In this document: positions 20,491 to 29,253 of the stretch, piece after piece
Numbering within the stretch: position 1 is the first letter of the stretch
How the letters are laid out: every line of letters begins with the position of its first letter
Source: Sutcliffiella horikoshii
GTDB lineage: Bacteria > Bacillota > Bacilli > Bacillales > Bacillaceae_I
Assembly (NCBI GenBank): GCA_001636495.1
Contig: KV440964.1
Location: 3,488,666 to 3,552,665 of the forward strand
Length of the DNA stretch: 64,000 nt
Reading direction: 5' to 3'
Notes under the pieces: generated by a model
Database searches by the model: none
Seen by the model: the letters and a program-made list of their open reading frames with translations, nothing else
Told to the model about the DNA's origin: nothing
Program-made: the position numbers and the translations under genes

Positions 20491-21470
20491 TATTTCGCCT
20501 CCTCGCCTTCGTATAAGAAGCATCGAACGGAGCGGCTCCCGCCTTGTTTGATCAATTGAGGAATCTCACTATGGCAACGGTCGAATGCTTTCGGACAGCG
20601 CGGTGCAAATCGGCAGCCCTGTGGTAGGTTGGTAGGAGGCGGTACGTTTCCTTCTATTGATTGGAGACGTGTAATATCTCCATCAATGTCTGGAATAGAG
20701 CCCATTAAACCAACAGTATAAGGATGCAAAGGTTCTTCAAATAGATCGTCTACAGATGCCTCTTCCACCACTTGGCCACAGTACATAACTACTACTCTAT
20801 CAGCAACTTCAGATACCACCCCTAAGTCATGTGTGATCAATAGGATCGAAGTATCAAATTTATGGCTTAAGTCTTTCATCAAATCCAATATTTGTGCTTG
20901 GATGGTAACATCCAATGCAGTGGTAGGCTCATCTGCGATCAGAAGCTTCGGATTACAGCTCATTGCCATCGCAATCATTACCCTTTGTCTCATACCGCCT
21001 GATAGACGGTGAGGATAGTCATTTACGATTTCCGCTGCTCTTGAGAATCCTACAACCTCTAGCATTTCAATTGCTTTTTTAATCGCTGCTGTCTTGGTCA
21101 TTTTTTGGTGTAAGATAAGCACTTCTGTAATCTGTTCACCAATTGTCAAAACCGGGTTCAAAGATGTCATCGGCTCCTGGAAAATCATTGATATATCATT
21201 TCCGCGAACTTTACATAATTGGTTTTCCGACAGTTTCACAAGATCCTGTCCGTCAAATAGGATTTCTCCATCCACGATCTTCCCGCCTGGGCTAGGTACA
21301 AGCCCCATAATGGATAGGGAAGTAATAGATTTACCAGATCCTGATTCTCCAACAAGTGCTACGGTTTCTCCTTTTTTAATGGAGATGTCTACACCATCTA
21401 CAGCTGGAATAGCTTGCTTTTTTCTAAAAAAGTGAGTCTTCAGGTTTCTCACTTCTAATAAAGCTGACAT
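20490..21470 (-). CDS. appD: Oligopeptide ABC transporter, ATP-binding protein AppD
   Basis: ATPase of the App importer, 326 residues. Walker A is GESGSGKS, the signature is LSGGMRQR and Walker B is LIADEPT. The C-terminal cysteine cluster (CRFAPRCPKAFDRC) is intact. It is the first gene of appDFABC. The 21471-21833 stretch upstream is AT-rich; it must hold the operon promoter, but I see no convincing -35/-10 pair. Confidence 0.95.
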   Translation of the reverse strand: MSALLEVRNLKTHFFRKKQAIPAVDGVDISIKKGETVALVGESGSGKSITSLSIMGLVPSPGGKIVDGEILFDGQDLVKLSENQLCKVRGNDISMIFQEPMTSLNPVLTIGEQITEVLILHQKMTKTAAIKKAIEMLEVVGFSRAAEIVNDYPHRLSGGMRQRVMIAMAMSCNPKLLIADEPTTALDVTIQAQILDLMKDLSHKFDTSILLITHDLGVVSEVADRVVVMYCGQVVEEASVDDLFEEPLHPYTVGLMGSIPDIDGDITRLQSIEGNVPPPTNLPQGCRFAPRCPKAFDRCHSEIPQLIKQGGSRSVRCFLYEGEEAK

Positions 21471-21833
21471 TTAGCCTTCACCATCCTTTTTTCTTTCGAT
21501 GCATGGTCTGTATGATGTCTAAAAATGTAATTTAAAGATTGAAAAAATTTAACTTAATCTTAACCTTTATATTACAAATTTATATAACTACTAGCTATTA
21601 ATCTATTGAAAGATTGCATTTATAGATTTTCCATGCTGATTATTACGAAACTTTCTGTCTCTTTACCCGAAATTTACTTTAAAAACTAAATTATCGGAAA
21701 ATAATTATCGTCTGTTTGTATATTATTACAATTCCGTTATAAGTTCAAGCTTATTTTGAAAATAAACTAAATATTTTTTTTATTAAAACTTGCAACAATC
21801 TTCTACAAAAACTGATTATATACAAAAAAAAAC

Positions 21834-21868
21834 AAAAAAACTAGCTTTTTTTGCTAGATTTTTTGTTT
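21834..21868 (-). terminator. Terminator of yjaZ
   Basis: On the minus strand TCTAGC pairs with GCTAGT-type sequence around an A-rich loop, followed by seven T. The stem is short and AT-rich, but the T run is clear. Confidence 0.65.
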
Positions 21869-21898
21869 TTTGTAATTTTTCTCCTATTCCTCAAAGAA

Positions 21899-22681
21899 TT
21901 ATTCGGCTAATAGTTTTGTAATCTCTGTCAGGCTTTTTGACATCAGTAAGCGATAGCTTAATTTTTCTGTTTTTAATATTTTTTGAATTAGATGATAACC
22001 AACACAATATCCAAGCATTTTTGGATAAAATCCCTTCCCATAGAGAAGCTTCAAGTGATCTCGTTCACTTTTCTTCACATCTTTATTTGGTATGATGTAC
22101 TTTTTCAGAAAGGCTTCCAGCTCCTTCTCGGTATAATACGAGGTCCAACTTGACGTGTATTCCTCTCCCAGCAAATTCTTCACGGCGCTTTCCGCAAGTC
22201 CCTCTATCAGGACAGAATCCAGGAGGGTGTACTGATCATCTGTTCTTTGATTTTTCGCCAGTACGCAAATATGGTTATACTCATGTGTTAATAACGCTTT
22301 TAATTCATTTATTTCAATGTCTTCTGGGAGAAATAAGAACAGCTTATCTTTAAAAGCCACTCCCGCTTTCCCTTTGAAATCTCTTTTTATTTGGCTGTTG
22401 TGTTTGTCTGAAGGAAAAATAAAGATTGGAATGTCTGGTCCGTTCCACAGCTTCTTTAATCGCTTCCATTCTGTCATCACAATATTCCAGCAATCCAACG
22501 TCTTAAGTTTTTCCACTGTCCCCTTGCCATCTCTTACAGGCCGGTACATTCCATGCATAATGAGGTAATCGTATAGTTCTGCTGCAGTGACGTCCTCGAA
22601 ATATTTCAACAGCTTTTTGGAAATATTCAATGGCTGATGATAGTCCTCCTCCAACCATCTATCCGTATGAATAATACTCAT
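21899..22681 (-). CDS. yjaZ: YjaZ, DUF2268 predicted Zn-dependent protease
   Basis: A 260-residue protein whose centre has LLTHEYNHICVLAK (HExxH, residues about 131-135), the metal- and catalytic-site motif of gluzincin-type peptidases, with a downstream EGLAESAV segment that could supply the third ligand. These features match the DUF2268 family. No signal peptide or membrane helix is seen, so it is likely cytoplasmic. It lies between app and fabF as in B. subtilis. The substrate is unknown. Confidence 0.85.
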   Translation of the reverse strand: MSIIHTDRWLEEDYHQPLNISKKLLKYFEDVTAAELYDYLIMHGMYRPVRDGKGTVEKLKTLDCWNIVMTEWKRLKKLWNGPDIPIFIFPSDKHNSQIKRDFKGKAGVAFKDKLFLFLPEDIEINELKALLTHEYNHICVLAKNQRTDDQYTLLDSVLIEGLAESAVKNLLGEEYTSSWTSYYTEKELEAFLKKYIIPNKDVKKSERDHLKLLYGKGFYPKMLGYCVGYHLIQKILKTEKLSYRLLMSKSLTEITKLLAE

Positions 22682-22761
22682 GTTCTACAGCCCTTTTCTT
22701 TGCTTTTTGATGTTATTGTATGATGAGGAAGAGGGATTGGTGAGATGGAAAGGTGGCGGAG

Positions 22762-22916
22762 GGATGAAGACCTCTTCGACCAATTTTTTCATGACAAAAG
22801 GTCTTCATACGCGTGATGAAGACCTTTCCGACCAATTTTTTCACGCCAAGCGGTCTTCATACGCCTGATGAAGACCTTTCTGACTAATTTTTTCACTTCC
22901 GGAGGTCTTCATACCC
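22762..22916. repeat. Array B of 52-bp tandem palindromic repeats
   Basis: The phrase GAAGACC recurs at 22766, 22818 and 22870, a strict 52-bp period. Hairpins such as AAAGGTCTTCAT...ATGAAGACCTTT (12 bp, loop ACGCGTG) alternate with spacers close to CCGACCAATTTTTTCAC. Both the hairpin sequence and the period match array A at 5872-6160. It lies between yjaZ and the fabF terminator. Confidence 0.88.
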
Positions 22917-22936
22917 CAGATATACCCATACTAAAA

Positions 22937-22978
22937 CAAAAAAGCAGCAGGGATAGTAAATCATTCCCTACTGCTTGA
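22937..22978 (-). terminator. Terminator of fabHF
   Basis: On the minus strand AGCAGTAGGGA pairs with TCCCTGCTGCT and is followed by six T, directly after fabF. Confidence 0.9.
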
Positions 22979-22983
22979 TACGC

Positions 22984-24228
22984 TTACTCGTATTTTTTAA
23001 ACACTATTGTTGCATTGTGACCGCCAAAGCCAAGTGAGTTGCTCATTGCAGCTCTGACCTCTTTATGGCGTGCTTCGTTTGGTACGTAATCAAGATCACA
23101 TTCCGGGTCTGGTGTGTCCAGATTGATGGTTGGAGGAATGACGGCATTTTCAATAGCCTTAATGGTAAAGATGGCCTCCACTCCGCCTGCTGCTCCCAAC
23201 AAATGACCTGTCATCGATTTTGTGGAGCTGATCGCAACGTCTTTCGCGTGTGCCCCTAATACTTCCTTGATAGCTATTGTTTCAAATTTGTCATTATATT
23301 CGGTGCTTGTACCGTGTGCATTGATGTAATCAATATCCTCAGGTTGAAGGTCGGCATCTTGTATAGCCATTCTCATGGCCCGTACACCGCCTTCTCCACC
23401 TGGTGCCGGTGCTGTAATGTGATGTGCATCCCCTGTAGCGCCATATCCGACGATTTCCGCGTAGATGCGAGCACCACGTGCCAAAGCATGATCCAGGTCT
23501 TCCAATACGACTATCCCGGCGCCTTCGCCCATGACAAAGCCATCCCGATTAGCATCAAAAGGTCTGCTTGCCGTTTGTGGATCCGGGTTTAATGATAATG
23601 CTTTTGCTGAACTGAATCCTGCAAAAGACATTTCCGTTAGAGGGGCTTCCGTTCCTCCAGAAATCATTACATCGGCATCGCCGCGCTGAATAACTTTGAA
23701 TGCATCCCCGATAGAGTTTGTTCCTGTGGCACATGCCGTAACCGTACAGGAGTTAACCCCTTTTGCTCCCAAGGCGATACTAATTTGCCCTGTTGCCATA
23801 TCAGGTATCATCATCGGTACGAAAAAAGGGCTTACTCGACGTGCGCCTTTTTCCAAAAAGGTCTTATATTGCTGTTCAAATGTTTCCATTCCGCCAATCC
23901 CGGAACCTACCCATACCCCTACTCTAGGAGCGATTTCTTCCGTGATCTCAAGGTTTGCATCCTTAACAGCCATAAGTGAAGCTGCGATTGCGTATTGTGT
24001 AAAGCGGTCCATTCTTCTCGCTTCTTTTTTATCCATAAAATCTTCCGCATTAAAGTTTGTGATTTCAGCAGCCACTTTCGCCGGGAATTTTTCGCTGTCC
24101 ACTCTTGTCAGTGGGCCTACTCCTGAAACTCCCTTTATGGCATTTTCCCATGCCTCATTTACATTTAATCCAATAGGAGTCACTGCTCCAAGTCCTGTTA
24201 CTACTACTCTTCTTTTAGGCATTTGCAT
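22984..24228 (-). CDS. fabF: 3-oxoacyl-[acyl-carrier-protein] synthase II FabF
   Basis: Condensing enzyme of type II fatty acid synthesis: it elongates acyl-ACP with malonyl-ACP in the cytoplasm. The active-site cysteine is in VTACATG (near residue 165) and the two histidines are in [11 protein letters not shown] and [12 protein letters not shown]. The 414-residue length is normal. It follows fabH by 45 nt and should share its FapR-controlled promoter. Confidence 0.98.
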   Translation of the reverse strand: MQMPKRRVVVTGLGAVTPIGLNVNEAWENAIKGVSGVGPLTRVDSEKFPAKVAAEITNFNAEDFMDKKEARRMDRFTQYAIAASLMAVKDANLEITEEIAPRVGVWVGSGIGGMETFEQQYKTFLEKGARRVSPFFVPMMIPDMATGQISIALGAKGVNSCTVTACATGTNSIGDAFKVIQRGDADVMISGGTEAPLTEMSFAGFSSAKALSLNPDPQTASRPFDANRDGFVMGEGAGIVVLEDLDHALARGARIYAEIVGYGATGDAHHITAPAPGGEGGVRAMRMAIQDADLQPEDIDYINAHGTSTEYNDKFETIAIKEVLGAHAKDVAISSTKSMTGHLLGAAGGVEAIFTIKAIENAVIPPTINLDTPDPECDLDYVPNEARHKEVRAAMSNSLGFGGHNATIVFKKYE

Positions 24229-24273
24229 GATTTCCTGCTCCTTCCACCGTTGTATCCGAATTAATATTTATTA

Positions 24274-25206
24274 TTATCTTCCCCATCTGATGGCAATTGC
24301 TCCCCATGTCAATCCTCCACCAAATCCTACCATAACTATTAAATCATCGTCATTTATTTTTCCATTTTCCAATTCTTCTACGATGGAAATGGGTATGGAT
24401 GCTGCCGATGTGTTTCCATATTTCTGGACAGTCATGGACATTTTCTCCAGAGGCAGGCCAAGCCTTTCCCTGGCAGCTTCCATGATCCGAATATTAGCTT
24501 GATGCGGGATAAGAAAGTCTACGTCCTCTTTTGACAGACCGGCTTTCTCCAATACATTTACTGCAGATTCGCCCATTTGGCGGACAGCAAACTTGAACAC
24601 TTCCCGACCATTCATCACAATGGTTTCATCTTGATATAAATGCTTTGCCCCTGTTCCGTCTGCACCGAGTTCGAAAGATAATATCCCTCTTCCCTCTGAT
24701 ACTGGACCGACAATTGTTGCGCCAGCTCCGTCACCGAACAAAACAGCCGTGTTGCGATCTTCCCAGTCTGTTATCTTGGAAAGCTTCTCCACACCTACCA
24801 CAAGCACATGTTTATATGTTCCTGCTTCCACAAATTGCTTCGCTGTGATAATTCCATACATGAATCCTGCGCAGGCTGCACTCATATCAAAGGCACATGC
24901 CTTCTTCGCTCCAAGGCGTTCCTGTATCATGCAAGCAACACTTGGAAAGGGATTGTCCGGCGTTACCGTTGCGACAATAATCATATCTAGTTCTTCTGCT
25001 GTGATACCAGCATCCTCTAGGGCTTTTTCTGCTGCAAAATATGCCATGTGGGAAGTATCTACATCCTCACTGGCAATTCTTCTTTCTTCTATGCCGGTTC
25101 TTGTTCTGATCCATTCGTCTGTCGTATCGACCATTTGTTCCAGCTCTGCATTGGTTAGTATTTTTTCAGGTACATATCTCCCGATTCCTAGTATCCCTGC
25201 ATTCAT
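24274..25206 (-). CDS. fabH: 3-oxoacyl-[acyl-carrier-protein] synthase III FabH
   Basis: Initiates fatty acid synthesis by joining an acyl-CoA primer to malonyl-ACP; Bacillus enzymes of this type prefer branched-chain primers. The catalytic triad is visible as Cys in DMSAACAGF (near residue 112), His in IPHQANIR and Asn in YGNTSAAS. The 310-residue length is normal. The position next to fabF and comZ corresponds to fabHA of B. subtilis. Confidence 0.97.
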   Translation of the reverse strand: MNAGILGIGRYVPEKILTNAELEQMVDTTDEWIRTRTGIEERRIASEDVDTSHMAYFAAEKALEDAGITAEELDMIIVATVTPDNPFPSVACMIQERLGAKKACAFDMSAACAGFMYGIITAKQFVEAGTYKHVLVVGVEKLSKITDWEDRNTAVLFGDGAGATIVGPVSEGRGILSFELGADGTGAKHLYQDETIVMNGREVFKFAVRQMGESAVNVLEKAGLSKEDVDFLIPHQANIRIMEAARERLGLPLEKMSMTVQKYGNTSAASIPISIVEELENGKINDDDLIVMVGFGGGLTWGAIAIRWGR

Positions 25207-25267
25207 AGATATAACACCTATCTCTCTTTTGGACTTTTTATAAAAAAAAGATTTTTATTATCAATTA

Positions 25268-25284
25268 TTATGACTTGGTACTAA
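25268..25284 (-). promoter_or_regulatory. FapR-type operator of fabHF
   Basis: TTATGACTTGGTACTAA is an imperfect inverted repeat; one half (GTACTAA) matches the known FapR half-site and the other matches five of seven bases. It touches the -10 box of the fabH promoter, so FapR should block transcription until malonyl-CoA or malonyl-ACP rises. Confidence 0.75.
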
Positions 25285-25312
25285 TTTTAACTTATTCATT
25301 GGATTTTGACAA
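25284..25312 (-). promoter_or_regulatory. Sigma-A promoter of fabHF
   Basis: On the minus strand TTGTCA, a 17-bp spacer and TAAAAT lie about 80 bases before the fabH start and overlap the FapR-type operator at one base. Confidence 0.75.
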
Positions 25313-25431
25313 TATATAAATGCCTATTTTACAAGGAGTACCTTAATCTGGACCAAAGCCCATCCCATTTCTAGCAGCCCGCATAGTATAGTTTCAAAGG
25401 GGATAAATGTTGACTTGGTGAGGTGATAATC

Positions 25432-25671
25432 ATGAGTGAAGAACAACACAAATCTGAGAGGGAAATAGAAGTGGACCCTTTTACCAGAATGATGTTTGGC
25501 GGGCCGCCCAGAAGAGAGATTACGGAAGTAAAGGCAGATAATAATTCGGATAAAGGGAACGAAGAATATTTCGCGCTTATGGAACAGGTGGACTCCATTA
25601 TGGACTCCGTAAACAAGTTAAAGCCGATGTTGAAAGAGTTTTCCCCGCTTTTGGATTATTTCAAGAAATAA
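25432..25671 (+). CDS. Small soluble protein, YjzB-like by position
   Basis: A 79-residue acidic protein (MSEEQHKSEREIEVDPFTRM at the start) with a C-terminal amphipathic helix (residues about 48-79). The ATG at 25432 follows GAGGTG by six bases. Position between fabH and comZ and the length agree with yjzB of B. subtilis, but I could not confirm sequence similarity. Function is unknown. It shares a terminator with comZ. Confidence 0.65.
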   Translation: MSEEQHKSEREIEVDPFTRMMFGGPPRREITEVKADNNSDKGNEEYFALMEQVDSIMDSVNKLKPMLKEFSPLLDYFKK

Positions 25672-25678
25672 ATTCTTC

Positions 25679-25727
25679 AAAAAGAGACTGTCCAGAATGG
25701 TAACAACCTTCTGACAGTCTCTTTTTC
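25679..25727. terminator. Bidirectional terminator between the YjzB-like gene and comZ
   Basis: AAAAAGAGACTGTC pairs with GACAGTCTCTTTTT around a loop of about 20 nt, with T runs on both strands. Confidence 0.92.
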
Positions 25728-25730
25728 CCT

Positions 25731-25919
25731 TTAATCCATATCTAGCGCGTTCTGTTTGCCCAATTCGTATGCTTCATCCATCACTTTGGTCAATAAAGAG
25801 ACCAGGGGCTGAATGTGTTGCGGCTCAAGTTCAAGCCCTGTTTCATCCAACATTTGTTGTGCTTCTGGTAAGTATTTCATGGCTATAGCCATATACTGCA
25901 TCGTTCTATCTTGTTCCAT
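25731..25919 (-). CDS. comZ: ComG operon repressor ComZ
   Basis: A 62-residue helical protein (LEPQHIQPLVSLLTKVMDEA and a C-terminal ELGKQNALDMD). Size, sequence type and the med-comZ order match B. subtilis, where ComZ negatively affects comG competence genes. It starts 15 nt after med and is probably co-transcribed with it. Confidence 0.88.
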   Translation of the reverse strand: MEQDRTMQYMAIAMKYLPEAQQMLDETGLELEPQHIQPLVSLLTKVMDEAYELGKQNALDMD

Positions 25920-25934
25920 TAGATAACCTACTTT

Positions 25935-26888
25935 CTATTTTTCATTGGGTAATAAACCGGTATTTTTGTATTCTTCAATTTGACCATAAATGCTTTCTTG
26001 GTATTCTTTGCTTACCAATGAGCTGAATTTACCTAGCGAAATGACATCATCCTTGAAATCAAAATATAGATTTCCTGAATCCAAATTCCCTGCAAAATAA
26101 CGGCTTGCCACCAGTTCATACAGAGCCGGAACATGCTGCACAGTGCTCGTAATGACCGTATTCTCTCCAAGGTCGGACTGATCGGAGACAAACCCCACAG
26201 CATAAAGTCCCTTCTCCTTCAAACTATTAATGACCGGAACATTAAATCCGTCTCCCGCAGGATAGACGACATCCACTTCTTGCTGAAGCATATTATCCAG
26301 TATGGCCAATGCCTTCTCAGGATCATCCCAATCTTGGGTATAATCTATCAAAACTCTTGCATCGGGGTTCTCGTGAAGTACGCCTTCAAAGAAGCCGTCC
26401 ACTTCAGGCTGCCATTCAAAGGCAGCAATAATCCCGATAGTATTGGTTTCAGACATATGACCTGCTACCATTCCTCCGAAAAAGCCCATTGCATTCGCTT
26501 CAAAATTAAGGCTTGTGATATTGTCACCTTGAACTTCGGAATTAAAACAAACGAAATGAATATCCGGATACTCTGAAGAGATAGAGTTAAATGTTTGAGC
26601 ATATTCACTGCCATGACCAAAAATTAAGGTAACCCCATCTTTATGGAATTCTTCCACCGCTTTTTTAATAGTTGAATCAGTATGTATTCCCTCTTTGTAA
26701 TATACATCAAGGTCGTATTCGGTCTGTATGCGCAAAAGGCCCTTATATCCCTTAGTACCCCAAACCTGATCACTCACCGTATCAGGAACCAATAACCCAA
26801 CCTTTTGATCGCCGCTGTCAGGAGTAGTTTGTCCACATGCAGATAATAGAAGCATTAATAGTATAATTGCCATTATTGTTTTTTTCAT
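25935..26888 (-). CDS. med: Med, BMP-family lipoprotein, positive regulator of comK
   Basis: A 317-residue lipoprotein: signal peptide MKKTIMAIILLMLLLSAC with a lipobox, then a basic-membrane-protein/PnrA-like periplasmic-binding fold (VGLLVPDTVSDQVWGTKGYK). In B. subtilis Med promotes comK expression. The ATG at 26888 follows GGGGGTGG; an upstream in-frame Met would destroy the signal peptide. It precedes comZ. Confidence 0.9.
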   Translation of the reverse strand: MKKTIMAIILLMLLLSACGQTTPDSGDQKVGLLVPDTVSDQVWGTKGYKGLLRIQTEYDLDVYYKEGIHTDSTIKKAVEEFHKDGVTLIFGHGSEYAQTFNSISSEYPDIHFVCFNSEVQGDNITSLNFEANAMGFFGGMVAGHMSETNTIGIIAAFEWQPEVDGFFEGVLHENPDARVLIDYTQDWDDPEKALAILDNMLQQEVDVVYPAGDGFNVPVINSLKEKGLYAVGFVSDQSDLGENTVITSTVQHVPALYELVASRYFAGNLDSGNLYFDFKDDVISLGKFSSLVSKEYQESIYGQIEEYKNTGLLPNEK

Positions 26889-27029
26889 GTATGTACCACC
26901 CCCTAGTGCCCAAAGGAATATCCCTCTATTTCCTAATCTCCATTTTATATTGTACATGCTTTGAAGAGAAAGGAAAAGTTAATATTCTGTAAAAACACTG
27001 TGGAAACGAGGGGGACTCTCTATTGTCAC

Positions 27030-27800
27030 CTAATCAAGTTTTAGTTTTTGCCGCATCTGCTCTCTCTGTGCTTGAAGACTTTCTTTCATCGTCAAGTTTT
27101 GTTGCACCTTATATATTGTCTCCTTCTCGCCTCCACCATCTTTCTCGGTATCCGCCAATATGGTAAGGTTCAACTCCTCGATTAACTCTTTCAGTGCATT
27201 TGGATTTTCGTTGATGAGATGAACTTCCTTCTCTCCCCCTTCATCTGTAGAGATATCGTATATGGCTTTTGCAACGTCCTCTACATATAATACATCCTTA
27301 TCATTAATAGCTATTGGTTGACGTTCTTTTTCATCCATCTCTTCCTGAAGCCTTTTATGCACAGCCTCCTCTTCTCCCTGCCATGGACCGAATACCATCG
27401 GCAAGTAAAGAGATATACATGTTTTGTTCATTGTATCCTGCAGTTTCTGTTTTATCAATTGTTTAAATTGATCATTTTTTCTCTGGTTGTTATAGGAAGA
27501 TATGAAAACAAGTTTCTTGGCTTTTTCTGCAAAGGATTGATATGCCGCTTGTTTGGATTGGTCTAAACAATTCATGTTATCTATGAAATAAAAGGCAACA
27601 TCGACACTTCTCTCCGAAGGCTGATCAAGCTGGAGATGAAAAAAAGCATTTCGTCCTATTCCCATCAGCATCTCATGGGCTCTCTCGTCCATCTTCTCCG
27701 ACGATTCAAACCCTGTTACTTCCACTTCATGATTCATTAGCTCTTGACAAAGGGCAAACCCCACTTGTGTTGTGGCACCGACAACCACTGCATTTTTCAT
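27030..27800 (-). CDS. yjaV: YjaV-like NAD(P)-binding Rossmann-fold protein
   Basis: The N-terminus AVVVGATTQVGFALCQEL is a glycine-rich dinucleotide-binding loop of the extended SDR/epimerase type, but later epimerase motifs (YxxxK) are not evident. Helical, charged C-terminus. The start at 27800 puts the Rossmann strand at residue 3, as usual. Order med-yjaV-yjaU agrees with B. subtilis. The reaction is unknown. Confidence 0.75.
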   Translation of the reverse strand: MKNAVVVGATTQVGFALCQELMNHEVEVTGFESSEKMDERAHEMLMGIGRNAFFHLQLDQPSERSVDVAFYFIDNMNCLDQSKQAAYQSFAEKAKKLVFISSYNNQRKNDQFKQLIKQKLQDTMNKTCISLYLPMVFGPWQGEEEAVHKRLQEEMDEKERQPIAINDKDVLYVEDVAKAIYDISTDEGGEKEVHLINENPNALKELIEELNLTILADTEKDGGGEKETIYKVQQNLTMKESLQAQREQMRQKLKLD

Positions 27801-27893
27801 CACTTCCACTCCACTCTTCATCATTGATATTGTATCCTTATGCATGGAAACATAATAATAGTCCCTATTCCATGAGAGATGAAATGGGACTTT

Positions 27894-28634
27894 TCACAAT
27901 TTCTGTTCATATTTTTTAAAGAACTGACATATGGATGGACCGTATGAATACCGCTTCTCCACGAGGTGATACGTAACTGCTATCGGGGATTCGTTCTTTT
28001 GGCGAAGTTCCTCATATCTTTTGCAATGCAAATTTGGGTCAAAGGAAAAATTAGTCGTAGTCTGCCATATTTTCACCGGCAACGAACTTTTCTGGAACTG
28101 GTGTAGGTCCGGAAAACCTTCATATTCTTCGAAATCGTTGATGGAAACATTGTATGCCTTCGCTATTTCATTCCGGACCTTTTTATAGAAAAACTTTCGG
28201 TCTTTCTCTTGTGCCAACTGCGCTTTTAAATCCATACAAGGATTGATGAGAGCAACAGAACGTATCTGATTCCCCAACTCCTCCATCAGTTGCAAGGCAG
28301 TCAAAGCACCCATCCCTTCCGCAATTACATGAATTTTATCATTCAAGATTTCCTGTTTCATCATGATGTGATAAAGCTGCTTGGCTTGCAGGACAGACTG
28401 ACTGCTTCCCCAATGTGCCCCGTAAAGATTGGAATAGAATATCGTATAGCCACATTTCAGTATCTCTTCCACAATTCTGTTTCGGCCGATATGCTGTAAC
28501 CAAAGGCTATTATGTTCATCAACGAAGTGGTTGGTATCTCCGATGATAAGACAGCCAAAACCATTAGGCTTTTCTGGTACATGTACAGCATTCCATTGTC
28601 CGCCCATTTGAAAAAAGCGTTGATTTATGCTCAT
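27894..28634 (-). CDS. yjaU: YjaU-like alpha/beta-hydrolase-fold protein
   Basis: A 246-residue protein with alpha/beta-hydrolase topology. The segment IHVIAEGMGALTALQLMEE stands where the nucleophile elbow GxSxG is expected, but the residue between the glycines is a Gly-Met pair (EGMGA) rather than Ser, so catalytic activity is doubtful. The start at 28634 is preferred over a TTG and an ATG further upstream that sit on the ribosome site. The neighbourhood matches yjaU of B. subtilis. Confidence 0.7.
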   Translation of the reverse strand: MSINQRFFQMGGQWNAVHVPEKPNGFGCLIIGDTNHFVDEHNSLWLQHIGRNRIVEEILKCGYTIFYSNLYGAHWGSSQSVLQAKQLYHIMMKQEILNDKIHVIAEGMGALTALQLMEELGNQIRSVALINPCMDLKAQLAQEKDRKFFYKKVRNEIAKAYNVSINDFEEYEGFPDLHQFQKSSLPVKIWQTTTNFSFDPNLHCKRYEELRQKNESPIAVTYHLVEKRYSYGPSICQFFKKYEQKL

Positions 28635-28737
28635 CCGACTCACCATACCCTCCAATTCGCGAACTCATATACCTTATGCTATGTAAAACGTCCTTGTAAT
28701 GATAAAGGCAAAAAACCATATTTGAAAATAAAATAAA

Positions 28738-28773
28738 AAGAAAAAGGAAGGTGCAAAAACCTAATCCCTTCCT
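28738..28773 (-). terminator. Terminator overlapping the end of the 45-residue gene
   Basis: On the minus strand AGGAAGG pairs with CCTTCCT and is followed by a T-rich tract; the stop codon of the small gene lies in the loop. Confidence 0.55.
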
Positions 28774-28898
28774 AGCTCATCGTATTGAAGCTCTTCCCTC
28801 AAAATCTCCAAAGTCTGTTGCCCCAACTCCGTCAAATTACTGACCTCTTGATCCAATAACATTTTCAGTTCAAGAAGTTTTTCATTACTATTCATCAT
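28761..28898 (-). CDS. 45-residue helical protein of unknown function
   Basis: A short reading frame (MMNSNEKLLELKMLLDQEVS at the start, ending YDELGRD) with AAAGGGG placed eight bases before its ATG and a terminator at its end. It is predicted to be almost entirely helical. The spacing of a basic residue, a glycine and a C-terminal EEL recalls Spo0E-like aspartyl-phosphate phosphatases, but the SQELD signature is absent, so I do not assign that family. Confidence 0.55.
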   Translation of the reverse strand: MMNSNEKLLELKMLLDQEVSNLTELGQQTLEILREELQYDELGRD

Positions 28899-29011
28899 TT
28901 AACAACCCCTTTTTCGACTAAGTTAAACATATTTACATTTATTATATGTGCCAGTTGTGGTAAAATATCCGTTGAATGAGTTTTGAAATAATGAATGGAG
29001 GGGGAGTCACA

Positions 29012-29194
29012 ATGCGCGCATTTTGGACTATTTTCTGGTCACTTCTTCTTATAAACATGGTATCTTATGTTGTTGCTAACATGCAGGGTGATACATATAA
29101 CTACGTATTAGCTTCAATCATTGCGGTCGTTTTCGCTGTATTAGTCATGCTGATCGGGGAAGCGCTACCAAACGAACCTGCTGAAAAGCATTAA
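29012..29194 (+). CDS. yjzD: YjzD-family small membrane protein (DUF2929)
   Basis: A 60-residue protein with two hydrophobic helices (about residues 3-23 and 30-50) and a short acidic tail. MRAFWTIFWSLLLINMVSYV is the typical start of the DUF2929/YjzD family. The ATG at 29012 follows GGAGGGGGAG. Function is unknown. It converges with clpB. Confidence 0.82.
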   Translation: MRAFWTIFWSLLLINMVSYVVANMQGDTYNYVLASIIAVVFAVLVMLIGEALPNEPAEKH

Positions 29195-29202
29195 TGTTTG
29201 TA

Positions 29203-29240
29203 AAAAAAGAACTTGCTCCCATGGACAAGTTCTTTTTTTT
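29203..29240. terminator. Bidirectional terminator of yjzD and clpB
   Basis: AAAGAACTTG pairs with CAAGTTCTTT, with A and T runs of seven to eight bases on either side. Confidence 0.92.
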
Positions 29241-29253
29241 GTCTTTATATTAA

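Noticed and set aside
22680-22868. Open frame across array B
   Set aside because: It is made of the repeat itself and has no supporting ribosome site or family similarity.
23696-24502. Antisense open frame of about 268 codons opposite fabF and fabH
   Set aside because: Lies entirely opposite two conserved essential genes and resembles no protein family I recognise.
27894-28634. Active serine esterase for YjaU
   Set aside because: The nucleophile elbow has no serine at the expected position, so only the fold is claimed.
28761-28898. Spo0E-like phosphatase assignment for the 45-residue gene
   Set aside because: The SQELD-type motif is absent, so the family cannot be claimed.
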